The notes under the pieces are model-generated. The model saw only the letters and a list, made by a program, of their open reading frames with translations, was not told where the DNA came from and ran no database searches. Below are positions 1 to 11,233 of a DNA stretch of 64,000 nt, piece by piece. The translations under genes and the position numbers were made by a program. The DNA is from Dioszegia crocea (Eukaryota > Basidiomycota > Tremellomycetes > Tremellales > Bulleribasidiaceae), in assembly GCA_001600615.1 (NCBI GenBank), contig BCKK01000008.1, positions 248,001-312,000 of the forward strand, in the 5' to 3' direction. Every line of letters starts with the position of its first letter. The stretch's first letter is position 1.

Positions 1-3000
1 CAGCACCGATGGAGGCGGCGGAGAATGAAGAGGAGGAGCGTGTGGAATATCCGCTATTCGAGGGTCCTTTGACCGGGAGTCGGAATGGGGTTGCCAACAC
101 GGATGAAGATGGTGAGTTGGAATCCGCTCCTTGAGGCTAGGGCGAACGCAGCTGACTCAATAGACATGTTCCGGGAGCTCGATATGGGTGGACTCCGCTT
201 GGGTGACTTTGCAGATCCGGATATGGACCTCGGCGACATACTGCTCGATACCCAATACACCAGCGACTACGGGTTTTCAAGCCGAGAGCCGAGCGAAGAT
301 GGGCACGGAACGGGGGAGGATGTCGAGAGGGAAGAAAGGGCCAGCTCGGTGTTGGACGAAAACGAGACGGTCAAGCTTCAGGTCGACGCGTATGCGCTGC
401 ATCATCCTTCTCCCTCCCGCGATGTTCTGGGCGAGATCATCGTCGAGTCTCTTGCGGTGGTCGAGCAGGACATTACCGCAATTGAGGAAACAATCCCGCC
501 AACCGATACCCCTACAATCATATCTCCCTCCCCTTCCTTTCCCAAGCTCCACATGGCTCCACTCGAATCTCCCTCCCCCTCTCCTTCTTCAGTGATCAAC
601 TTCGACTCCCCTCTCCCTCTTGCGCGTGGCGGACCAGTCATTATCCCCACATACCACAGTCCAATCTATACCGACCCTTCATCTCCCTTCCGCCCATACT
701 CCCCTATAATCCACATCGAGGCAGTCACACCTCCGCCATTCGAGTTGGCCGAGCCTACCCACTTGGCTAGATCTTCTTCACCGGACCAAACATCCCCATC
801 ATCAGGCCCCAGCTCACGCACTACCTCGACTCCCACGGCACAGCGATACATACCCGCCAATACCCAATTTCAGGCTAAACAAGCTCTTAAATCCTCTCTT
901 ACAACATCGACCAACCCCATCCCCATTCCCGCCTCCCTCGCTCTTCCTTCTCCTTTACCTCTACCTGTTATTGCTTCCAATAGGGAGTTGAGAGATGAAG
1001 AAGCGGCCAAGAGGAGCGAGGCAATCAAGTCCAATTTAGCCACTGTGTTTTCTGGAAAGTCGATAGGACTAGGCGCGCCCCAGAGGAGCGTCTCGGCTAG
1101 CTCAGGCTACTCTAGTTCGGCGGGATCTGGCGCTTCTGGCGCATCGAGAACTGGAAGTAGGTCCGAGGCGAAGCCGGTGATAGGATGGAAAGAGAAAGAG
1201 CGGAAAGTTGGGCCAGCGGTACCAGCGAAGGAAGCCCGGACGATCCCGGTTGGTCCTGCAACTCGAAAACGGCCACTACCCGGCTCCACTGTTACCACTA
1301 CCACTGCGCCCGCAGCACTGGCATCATCTGCGTCTTCTTCTACGTCGACCTCGTCAGCCCGGCCTCCGATCGCCTCGTCTGGCTTCGCACGTCGCCCTGT
1401 CCCTCTTCCTCGACCAGTCTTAGCTCCTCGTACTCTTCATGCTGCTCAACCTACCCTTCCCAAGCCCTCCCGAGCAGCGGCCAAATTACCGCCCCCTCGT
1501 CCCGCCGCACCAGCATCTACAATTGTCACTCGTCCATCCCGCCAACTACCCCAAAATACTACAAATCCGACACAGTCTCAATCCCTCGTACCACAATGGT
1601 CCAACATGCCGATCTACCTCAGCTCGCAGCCTCTTCAGGCCACCTCTCCAAATTCCCAATCATGCTCCGTATCACACCCCAACTCTACCTCCAACCCGCT
1701 CAAACGGCCTCTACCACCCTCGTTCGGTAGTCACCCAGCCACTGCAATCCGTTCGGCCATATCAACCGGGAACGGACCAACCAGGCCTACATTAGGCCTA
1801 CCATCCCGCGTCGTTGGCGATCAGGTGTTTACGCTCAATAGCACGCGGATGCCCGCTCTTTCAGAGAACTCACCACCTTCCTCTCGGTCAGACTCCGGAT
1901 CGGCGCCGGGTGGTGGTTTCTCGCTGGGATACAGTGGAGGAGGGGTGGGGAGGATGAGATCTCCTGAAAGACCTATAGGGAATCCCTTGGGTGGTGGCGC
2001 TGTTAGGGGAACTCCGATGTCTGTTCGGACGAGCCATATCAGTTTATCTCATCGTATGATGAATCCGGATCAAGATGGAGGTGGAGTAGGGAAGATGAGG
2101 TCACCTGAGCGTCCAACAGGGAAGGCTTTGGGCGGTGGAGCTTTCAGGGGAACTCCAATGTCTGCTCGTGCCCATCGAGTAAGTCTGTCCTTTTGTTCAG
2201 AAGAGGTCCAAAGCTCATTGTCAGTTTATGACTGGGACACCCTCCCGGTCGAAGTTGGGCAGTCCATCTCGAGGTCTGGGAACGCCTAGCCGGATCATGC
2301 GGCGGATGAACACCGGTCCACCTATCCAAGTATTCTCCGCGAGGCTTGGGCCAACTTCCTCATTCCCATTCAAGGCGGGCCAGAATGCCTCGACCTCTCC
2401 CACTACGAATCCTCCCTCTGCCAACACACGTCACGCCAACAATTTCGGATTATCCTCGTCTGGCATCGGAAGGACTTTAGGCGGACATCGGGGATCTAGC
2501 GAAGATCAGGAAGATGTGTCTTTCGCACTTCCTGCTCTGGGAGGAAACTCCAGCGAAGTCGGCTCGTCACCTCTTAAAACACCCAAAGAGAAGACACCAG
2601 ACCAGGATGTCGTTGTCGCTATTCCCGAATCGAGCCCCGCAGCACATACTCGCGCACACGGTCGAGATGTCCATCCTTCGAAACTTCCCTCTGTCCCCGA
2701 TGTTGCCCCCGCATCGTCGGATCCCTCACCGACAAATGGCAATACACGGCCTAAGCGAACGATCAAACCCCCTGCGCCTGCCCCAGTCCCTATTCCTAGA
2801 TCAGGAATGAGCGTTGCAGCCAATACACTATCGATCGCTCCGAATCTTTCGGAGAAGGAACTCAAGGCTAAGACGTCATACAATACCGTCCGGAACGAGA
2901 AGTACTTCTGTGCGATTGATCGGCAGATTGTCAGGGTGGGAATGGTCCGTCCGCCTAGTCCTACGAGTACAATACCGACTACGGAGCAAAGGGAGGAAGA

Positions 3001-3582
3001 GGCCAAGAAGCGGGAGAGGGAGATGCGGGTGCGGCGCCGGGAGGGTAAAGGAAAAGCTGGAGAGGAGGATATGGAAGCGGAAGAGGAAGAAGAGGTGTTG
3101 CCGATTGTGAGGAGGTTGGAGGGGGCGGAGGTGGTTTGGAAAGGGGATGAACAAGGGTGGGAGGAGGAGAGAGAGGAGAGGCCTGCGAAAAGGGCGAGAG
3201 TGGGCAGTGCGGGTCCTAGTGGCAAGACGGCTGGAGAAAGGGAGATCAGATATGTCAAGTGGGATAAAGGGCTGGTCATCATAAGGGATGAGGGGGGTCC
3301 ATATAATACACTCACAGGGAAGAAATCGGCGGGTTGCAAGAGTGCCTTGAAGGAGGGCAAGCAGGTCAGTCATCCCCTTGTCTACGTCTGCGGCAAATGT
3401 CCGAATTAGAGCTGACACGCAAGGTTGAACTAGATCCCAATGGCAATATCCTCACTGCTCGCCGACCGAAAGAGACCGTCAAGCCCTTGAAGATCGCAGT
3501 GACTGTACGGGTGTATGAAGGGGAAGAGCCGGATGTCCCTATCAGCCAAACTACCCGAGGCAAGAAGAAGGCGTCGACGTGA
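1..3582 (+). CDS. Large Ser/Pro-rich protein of unknown function, 5' partial
   Basis: Exons read as <1..111, 164..2178, 2225..3364 and 3424..3582. All three introns are GT-AG and keep the frame; introns 1 and 3 have CTGAC near the 3' end. The visible protein is about 1140 residues. An ATG at position 9 is in frame, but the reading frame is open to the window edge, so the true start may lie upstream. An acidic N-terminus is followed by about 600 residues of Ser/Pro/Ala-rich low complexity. An internal 47-residue duplication (period 141 bp, ~1936-2178) carries the core MRSPERP and RGTPMS. The C-terminal 300 residues look more structured: a basic RPKRTIKPP stretch, a Glu/Arg-rich charged segment (~3000-3200), and a tail with KSALKEGKQ and AVTVRVYEGE. 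I do not recognise the family. Composition suggests a nuclear scaffold or regulator, but that is inference only. Confidence 0.8.
1936..2178 (+). repeat. In-gene 141-bp coding duplication
   Basis: Two tandem copies with a period of 141 bp (47 codons) encode closely similar peptides, each with GGGVG, MRSPERP, LGGGA and RGTPMS. The second copy runs into the donor site at 2179. The next exon starts with a shorter TGTPSRSK element that may be a third, decayed copy. The duplication is in frame and inside the low-complexity part of the protein. Confidence 0.75.
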
Positions 3583-3952
3583 TAGTTGGCAAGGGTAGAG
3601 CTTGGGGCAGAGTAGGGGGTGATCGTATGCTTGGACATTGCGCAAATCAACTGGGCTAGGGATCATTTGTACAGTTCTATGTACTGGGTAATTGGGGGCG
3701 ACGATGCAGCCGTGATATCCCAATCGCGCTTTGTTCGCATGGCGGGGCGACGTCAGGAAGTCAGGATGCGACTTCATCAGTATCTTACCCTCTTCCTGCT
3801 CGAGCCCGAACCTCAGAGCTCCGCACGTCTGGTCCCAGATTCGGCATACAGGGAGGGTTTCGCAGGCCTGAGAGAGAGTGCAGCAAGTCAAGGTGCATCG
3901 ACGTGCTTAAATTGCATAGATAAGGTAGAAATGCTAAACGTCAAATTGACAC
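3583..3952. other. Intergenic, no gene seen
   Basis: Downstream flank of the first gene, presumably including its 3' UTR. Reading frames here are short and show no recognisable domain. No tRNA-like cloverleaf or transposon feature is visible. Confidence 0.5.
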
Positions 3953-4557
3953 CCCATCTGCCCAGCTGAAAAGAGCATCACCCAGATTTCCCCCAAATCT
4001 TCCGGCATTTAACGGCGTTATGAAATTTCTAAAGAGGAGCATTTCGGAGTTTTCACCAGTAATTGGCCATATATCCATTGATCTTCAATCTGTGGCTTGA
4101 GGAAGTTAGTCTGGGAGGGACGTTCAGAGTCAGGCTCGGATGGCATGCAATACTTGGGTAAACAGTATACAGGAAGCCAACGGCCAACGGCCTGCAGGGG
4201 TCGGACGAGCCCGGCGCTCTGGAGTACACTGTCAGTGCGTCAGAACTCTGGACAGTGATTAGCGGCGAGGTCCTCCGCTGTGGCAGGAGAGCGCAGTGAT
4301 GGGCGTCGTTCGAAGGCTACCTGCCATCGTAAGTACCGCGAAGCGTCAGCCGACATGAGCAACGTCCAGAATGTCTCCCTCCAGTCCTCGAGTCCTCTGT
4401 AGCGCAATGGCCTCGGGTCACGAGAGCATGCAAGGACGACTCAGAGAACGATGGCAAGGGGCCAGGATCGTGATGAACAAGAACATATCAATATCTTCAA
4501 TTAGTGAGGGATGAGGCCTCGATGAGGTAAAAGACTCTCCCATCTGCCCCTGTTGAA
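3953..4557. repeat. Degenerate tandem repeat, unit 1
   Basis: First of two full diverged units (~605 and ~625 bp) plus a partial third. The unit opens with a ~70 bp block: CATCTGCCCAG, a CCCAGATT tract, CTTCCGGCATTT and ACGGCGTTAT. A second shared block at about 4336-4370 contains ACATGAGCAACGTC. A third at about 4401-4472 contains CAATGGCCTCGGGTCAC and AGAGAACGAT. The blocks recur in the same order in unit 2. No long open frame is conserved between units, so it does not look like duplicated protein coding. Function is unknown. Confidence 0.75.
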
Positions 4558-5180
4558 TCCCATCTGCCCAGATGAAAAAGCATCACCCAGATTTCCCCCA
4601 AATCTTCCGGCATTTTACGGCGTTATAGATTTGTTGACTGGGCGCAATTCGCCGGTCCACTTGTCTTGGGAGTCCATAAGGACCATACACTATAGCGATA
4701 ACTCACTGAAGCAAGCAAGTCAGCCTACAGGTGAGGTCCAGAGTCAGACTGCATGTATCACTTCGGAACAGTAAGTGGTCGGAAGAAGATAGGGGTTACA
4801 AACAGCCCCGGCTGCGACCGTGAGTCTGAGCGCTACTGAGGCGATGTGGTCACAGTGGTGTATCAGACCTCGAATGTAGTGAGTAGCTTCTACGACTCTA
4901 CGCTGCAGCGAGAGAGAAGAGCGAGAGGCATCGGAGGCTGCTGGCGGAGTAGGGAGTTCCGCGAGACGTCAGAAACATGAGCAACGTCAGTGCAGTGATC
5001 TCTCGCTCCTATCCTCGCGCTAGCTCGCTGGAGCACAATGACCTTGGGTCACAACGGTAGTGCAAGGCGAAGTCGGAGAACGATATCGTGGGCTCACGAT
5101 CGTAGAGAGAGGACAGAAGACATAGACCTCCCCCATCAGGGCTGGATAAGTGAAAGACTCAACAGCAGATTATCGAATCC
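4558..5180. repeat. Degenerate tandem repeat, unit 2
   Basis: Second unit. The opening block at 4561-4627 matches unit 1 almost exactly. The ACATGAGCAACGTC block recurs at ~4959-4990. The CAATGACCTTGGGTCAC and GGAGAACGAT blocks recur at ~5029-5105. A doublet of CATCTGCCC spaced by about 20 bp precedes this unit (4541 and 4561) and also the third (5181 and 5201). CATCT-GCCC-AGATG at 4561 is a short perfect inverted repeat. Confidence 0.75.
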
Positions 5181-5310
5181 CATCTGCCCACATTGGATCC
5201 CATCTGCCCAGATGAGAAACGCTCCCCCAGATTGGCCCAGATCTTCCGGCATTTTGCGGCGTTATGGACAGTTACGGTATTGCGCATTTCGGAAGCAGAA
5301 TTTCGATCAA
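5181..5310. repeat. Degenerate tandem repeat, partial unit 3
   Basis: Third copy of the opening block: CATCTGCCCAGATG at 5201 and CTTCCGGCATTT then GCGGCGTTAT by 5274. It continues about 35 bp further, where GCATTTCGGA is shared with unit 1, and then similarity ends. The later blocks of the unit are not found before the ribosomal protein gene, so this is a truncated copy. Confidence 0.7.
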
Positions 5311-5754
5311 CTGAGAGACGCTCTTGTATGGAAGGCATAGGTCGTATCTGATCGAAGCTGATGATGGGGATTGGCAGCAGGTAGCGATCAGGTCTGTTTG
5401 GGCAGTAAGAGTGACCCTGCGAGATCGTGGAACCGGGACATCGTCCGTTTTGTTCAACCGGGACCGGGTGGCGAAAAGTGAACACAGAGGTACCGGGCGG
5501 GGACATGTGGAGAACATGCTTCGTTGAGTTTGATCGATTGTTAGTATTTGGGTCAGCAGATATGGAAGCAAAGAAGATTGATAGGAGGGAAGATCGATGA
5601 CTGATGTAATTCTTGATGGGTATGCGCATCGGTCCCTCGGTTCTGACCCCAGACCAAGGTAGTGCACTCCCTCGCGCATATCGTCGCGTTGAATTGACCA
5701 CGTATACGAAGTCCTGCATGTCGCAGTCAACATCGAGCTGGCTCATGTCTCAGC
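5311..5754. other. Intergenic, no supported gene
   Basis: Lies between the truncated repeat copy and the 3' end of the minus-strand uS10m gene. Minus-strand reading frames of up to about 195 codons cross this stretch and run into repeat copy 3. They have no recognisable domain and are not called. Confidence 0.5.
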
Positions 5755-6563
5755 TCATGCTCCGTCCACAGTCTCCTCAACCTTCTTCGGTGTCTCCTCC
5801 GCTACCGCCTCTTTCGCCTCCCCTACCTCCTCCTGGAACCCCTTCACAAGCTCCTCAGCCTTCTCCTGGACCTCCCTACTCATCTTGTCCGCCGCCGCCT
5901 GCATCTCCTCGCCCAGCTTGCCGAGCTCTTTCCCAACCTCCCCAGGCTCAACCCATTCAAACACCTTTGCGCGCATCCCCACACCTCCGATCCCATGCCG
6001 CTTTAGGTATCTCAGCCAGAGATCGACCACTCCCCGATCGGCATCCCAGACTTTGATCACTCGCCGGTGATTTCTGCGCTCGAAATTCTCCTGAGACTTT
6101 TTGTGCACAAATGGTGATTTTGGCACGGTGTATAATGAGGTGACGGTAGGTAGGTAGGCGGGGTTAGACGTTGGGATGCCAAGGGAGTGAGCGGCTTGGA
6201 GCGAGAAGGATGTGTATAAGTCTAATGGGTACGGGTGATGTGCGGCCAGATGGAGCGAAGCGACGTGGATACCGTGTGGGCGAGGAAGGGGAGTGAGGGG
6301 TGGGAATGATAGTAGTTGAACACGCGACCGAGGAGCGGCGGTTAGAGATAGTGGTGGGGGAGTGGCTGTCAGTGCAGAAGATACGCTGAGTTCATCTGAT
6401 GATGGGCGAGATGTGCTGTTGAGGTCAGCGAGGGACTTGTCAGTGAGTGAAGGGGAACTGACGAAATATTTCGGAGGGCTGTATTTGCGGGTATCAAACG
6501 CGATGCCGAGGCTATCTGCCGTCTTGACGAAGAGGCGATGTTGGATATTATTGGAGCAGACAT
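5755..6563 (-). CDS. RSM10: Mitochondrial ribosomal protein uS10m
   Basis: Two exons on the minus strand, 6563..6463 and 6415..5755, joined over a 47-nt intron with CTGAC before its CAG; 253 residues. The N-terminus (MSAPIISNIASSSRRQIASA) is Ser/Arg/Ala-rich without acids, as expected for mitochondrial import. The core at about residues 75-160 is a clear S10 domain: HGIHVASLHL, then SPFVHKKSQENFERR and VIKVWDAD. The protein belongs to the head of the mitochondrial small ribosomal subunit. The C-terminal ~80 residues form an acidic, Ala/Glu/Lys-rich helix absent from bacterial S10 but common in fungal versions. An alternative upstream start would lack the presequence and was not chosen. Confidence 0.93.
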
Positions 6564-6956
6564 TCTGGCTCGCCGTGATGCGGGATAGGGTCGCCTGTGT
6601 CAGGCGTGGTCTGTTGTTGATGATATGGTCGAAGGGAGATGGATGCTCCAAGCTCGAGCTCACAGCTGGGCCTAATTTCATTAGGAATACTCAAGCTTAC
6701 GTAAAGTGGTGTTGGTGAATCCAAAACTTTAAATCCAGCATCTATTTCGGTCGATTGGATACCGGCGGAGGAAGGCGGCGAGCAGATGAAAGATACGTAC
6801 AAGAAAGACAGCAGCACAGCAAGCCATGTAGTCCTGTAAAGCTGTACAGGTTTTGCCTTCCTCTCTTACTATACTCAAGTGTATATGCCTGCCCACTGTC
6901 GCCTGCGGACATAGATTGGCATTTCTGACGACCTATAACGCTCTTCTCACCTTATA

Positions 6957-9900
6957 ATGACTGTGTTTGGAGCAACGACAGCGGTGGTGGCTCCGACGCC
7001 ATATACTCCGCCGTACAAGTATGTGACGAGCTATGCCCCGGCGCCGAGCGTTGTGGGTACAGCGACGAGTGAGTCTGAACGGAGACAGCAACAGAAGCGG
7101 AATGCCCTCCCACTTTATCACAGGAAGGAGCAGAGGAAGGAGCTCGGCTAACTCCTGCAGGACCGGTCTCGAATAATCCGACGTTGGCACCTGGGAGTAG
7201 CTCGGGAGATTATGCCTGGGCATATCTGTCCGCACATATGATGAGGTGAGTAGCTGCTACCCGAAAGATGTCACCACTCCAGCGCGGCTAAACCTCCCAG
7301 CTGGCCATCGTACAGATACATCTACCTGTTGTGGATGATCTTCGCCCTCATTGCCCTCCTCTATGTCCTCGCTCACCATCTCCGCCTGGGAGCCTCGTCC
7401 TCTGGAGCTGCGCTATCGAAGTGGGCTATACGGCGTCAGCCCATCGGCAAGCGACGGTCAGGTGGAGCCCGAGGTCGAGCTCTGGCGAGCAACGGCGTCC
7501 TCCTAACTTCCTTCATCCTCTTCGTCATTGCCGTCGTCCTCTCTTTCCTGGGACCAGACTACATCGCACCTACAAAAGGCATCCTATCCTTCTCGCGTCG
7601 GCAATTCCTCACACCTGGTCAGATCCAATACGCCTCGCCGAGCTATACAATCCCCAAATCGTTCTGGACCATCGCATCTCGGTTAGGCGACACGGCATTC
7701 GCCCTAACCCCACTCACCGTCCTTCTCGCGATGAAATCCCCACCGGTGGCTATTCTAGCCTGGCGCGGATTGGCACATCTATACTCGGACAAATTGGCGA
7801 CATTCCATAAAATTACGGCGTGGATGGTCTGGGGAGCGACGACGGGCCATGTGGCTCTGTGGACTGTCCAGCTATTCATGGACAAGAACAATGGGTCGGC
7901 GGCGTGGTTTGCAATGTGGACAAATTATCGGTTTATCGCCGGTGTGGTGGCGTATGCGGCAATGACGGGGGTGATGGTGACCAGTTTCAGGATCGTCAGG
8001 CAGAAGCAATACGAGGTGAGCTCATGCGTACCTTGATGACAGTAGGGAAGACCAAGCTCATTTACAGTTCTTCTACATCACCCACGTCACTCTTGTCTTC
8101 CTGACTATAGCTCTGGCAGCAGTCCATCACCCCGTTCTGTGGTTCTGGATGGCAGCGGCCCTCCTCCTCTGGGCACTGGAACGGCTCTGGCGGGCAATAA
8201 GGGTCTGGCGGATTAACGGAAGACATTCCAAATCCACATCATACCACTCGTCGCGCAACAACAAATCTACCCTCCTCGCAAGCCAATACGAAGACCTCCC
8301 TCAGACGGACTCATACGCCATGGCCGACCTCCCGCGGGAATCTTACATTGATAAATCCCTCCCTCGCCCACCCGGTATGGGACATGATTCGCCAGGCGAG
8401 TGGTCACCTGCCAGTACCCGACGAGGAAGTGTCGACGTGGGATACGGCGGCAAAGACGAATTCGGGCAGCATGGTCGGGATGGATCTGCAGGTTACGCAG
8501 AGGGGAGTTTACAAACCCTCGGAGCGTTCGACGGGCGGTATAGCGCTTCATCCCCTAATCGGAATGGCGGATTCTCCGATCCGTATGATGCTCCCGCAGT
8601 GCAGAACCGGCAAAGACGCACAAGTGATCGACCGGCCCAGCTCGACGTCCAGACTGAACGCCCGTCGACTCTACATTCTGCCGTCGCGCCGTCCTCCGGT
8701 CCCATTCCAATCCCCGTCGGTCAGGCACTTGCCCAAATCCTCCCTTCCCGGACTATCCGCCTCACAGTCCATCTCGCCCGATCAATCCAGTGGTCGCCTG
8801 GTCAAAGCGTCCTTCTCTCCCTGCCCGAATTGTCTAAACTCCAAAGTCATCCATTCACCATTACGAATCTTCCAAATTCGGAAGGCGAGATCGTTCTCCT
8901 CGTCAAAGCTCGAAAAGGATTGACGAGGCGGTTATATGACTTGGTGCGGGATAGGCATCAGTCTAATCTTCTCATGGCGAAGGGGAGGAACGATGCGAAT
9001 GGGGCTGGGAATGTGGATACTGCGCCAGTGTTGATTGGGGCGAAAATCGACGGACCGTTTGGATCGGCCGGAAGAGTCAGGTGGGGTGATCATGCTACCG
9101 TCGTCATCATCTGCGGTGGGAGCGGGGTGAGTTTTGGAGTGGCGGTCTTGGAGGGGATTTGTCAGCGGATGCGAGAAGGAAAGGGGGGAAGAACAACCAG
9201 GATTAGGTTTTGCTGGGTCGCGAGGGAATATGGTGAGTTATAGTGGGAAAATAATACCCCAATACACAAGCTGACTAGTCAGCCGAAATTTCATGGGTCG
9301 CCTATCAACTCCAGCGGTGTCAATCCCTCATTCCACCCGCCCAGCTTCAGATCGAAATATACATTACAAATTCCGTTCCTCTCCCTCTTCGTTCTCGACA
9401 ACATACCCGAGGTAGACCAAGCACCCTTGCGGCCTACGACAACCCCTCTAGTACGACATCAGCCGACGACCTCGCACCGCCCCGAGCGGCATTTGCGAAA
9501 TCCTCCCCACGTCCTCGGTCTTCATCCGGGGGAAGCGAGACGGATCAAGAGCAGACGTTTGGTCGGCGATCGATATCCATGGACTCTATGGCGTCTATTG
9601 CTTCTGATATGTCAGTGGATGAGCCTTACGGGCGTGGATATTCAGATAGACTGGAGGTGGACGAACACATGTCGGATAATTACGCCGACGTGATTGATCT
9701 GACGAATTACGAGGACGAAGAAGACGTGCTTGATCCAAGGGAAGAAGCGTTGAGTAGTAGTGTGCGTGAACAAGGGAAGATACGGCGGGCCAAGAGTAGA
9801 AAAGCGGGTAAAGGGCGGGGTCAGGGTGGAGATGAGGGAGGGAGGAGAGTGAGTGGGCGCGTGCCCTCTGACGTGTATGGCGCCGGGATGCCATCGAGGT

Positions 9901-10948
9901 TATCGGGCGTTGACCGGTATGCGGATGAAGGGCTTGGCGAGGGTCATCATCGAGGAATGTCAAAATCGGCCAGTACGCCCAACGGTCTTTCCGGTTCAGC
10001 GATACATCAACCTATCCCCCGATCTGGACGATCACAATTGGCCATATCGGCTTATGACCATCTTTCACCTGCTACGGCCGAGCCGACAGGCGGTAGACGA
10101 TCATTCGATCAACCTCGCTCTTCTTCGGCAGACCACCGCCTGCCACGTCCTAATACTTCTTACGACCTCACGCCCCGGCCTGGATCCGCTTCATCCCATT
10201 TAAACCCATATGCCAATCCCCAACCCCTCTCTAGCGCCGGTCCCAACTCTCTCGCTCCCCCTCACGCTATACTGCCCGTCGGCCAAAACCCCTCCAAACG
10301 AAACAGCTACGCTTCATCCTATGCCGACTCATATGCGGCTTACGACCCCTTTTCGCGCGGCATGGGTGCGAATTCGCCAGGTGCAAGTATCCGCGGATCG
10401 AGCATCCATCAGGGTGGCGGGTACTTTGACGATGGTGATAGAGGGTCTATAGCGGGTGAAAGTATGAGGCCGATTTACCGGACGGGCGCTGAAAGTCCGG
10501 GGTTCAGGGCGAGTAGGACGGGCAGTATGGTATTGCTGGATGAAGCCTATGGAGGTGATCAGGGTGATAAGCGTGTCAGTGGTGGGAAGGGGAAGGGGAG
10601 CAGGGCAGCAGGTGGGATGCAGAAAGGATTAGGAGAAGGATTGTGGATCGATTTGGCGGATTATGAGAGTATGAGCGCAATGAGTGAATTGGCCATCTCG
10701 GGTAAACCGGCTCTGGGGGCGCTGTTGGAAGATGAGATCGAGCGCGCGGCGGGAAGTTTGATTGTCGCTAGTCAGTCTTGGTGTTGGCTGCCAAAGGTCT
10801 TCAGCTGCTGATGTTTACAGCGTGTGGCCCGACAACCCTGAATACTGTCGTCAGGAATCTCGTCTCGTCACATATTAGCCCGTCTAGAATTCGGAAGGGT
10901 GATAAGCGGGGACATATCGCTATTTACAGTGAGGATTACGATGGGTAG
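6957..10948 (+). CDS. Ferric reductase (FRE family), unusually long
   Basis: Six exons: 6957..7068, 7161..7245, 7301..8015, 8068..9232, 9283..10770, 10821..10948; 1230 residues. It transfers electrons from cytosolic NADPH through FAD and two hemes to Fe(III)/Cu(II) outside the cell. A multi-pass domain (about residues 70-345) carries the paired heme histidines: HKITAW...GH near 233-247 and THVTLV...HHP near 309-323. A FAD motif HPFTITN is near 565. The nucleotide-binding GGSGVSFG is near 653, and the terminal CGP is in the last exon. Typical FREs have 600-800 residues. Here a ~190-residue linker separates the membrane and FAD domains, and ~400 low-complexity Ser/Gly residues split the NADP domain before CGP. 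No clear signal peptide is seen. A NOX role is possible but less likely, because the FRE layout fits better. Confidence 0.88.
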
Positions 10949-11233
10949 CCTGCCTGTGGACTTTGTAAGGGCTGCAATTGTAGTTGTTACGTTTGGTCGA
11001 TGGCATTATGTGGACATTAGCTATGGATCTGGAGTGACGATGAGCAAACTGTACGAGTCTAGTCGGAGCGTTAGTCTCCGTCAGCCAATGAAGTTGTTGA
11101 TGATGACGATTGACACAAAGCGAAAAAAAGACCGAACCGTCTTCAAGGAACATAATGATACAAACTCAGCGCTCCCTCTCTTGCCTCTCCGCCACTAGAT
11201 GAAGCCCTGCCATCAAGCCAACTTTCACACACA
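10949..11233. other. Convergent intergenic spacer
   Basis: A 285-bp gap between the ends of the ferric reductase (+) and SEC17 (-), presumably the two 3' UTRs. Nothing else is recognised. Confidence 0.5.

Noticed and set aside
3953..5310. LTR retrotransposon or solo LTRs
   Set aside because: No TG...CA termini, target-site duplication, primer-binding site or polymerase fragments were seen; the units are directly adjacent and too diverged.
5159..5746. Minus-strand open frame of ~195 codons directly downstream of uS10m
   Set aside because: It runs through repeat copy 3, has no recognisable domain, low codon coherence and no counterpart in the other repeat units.
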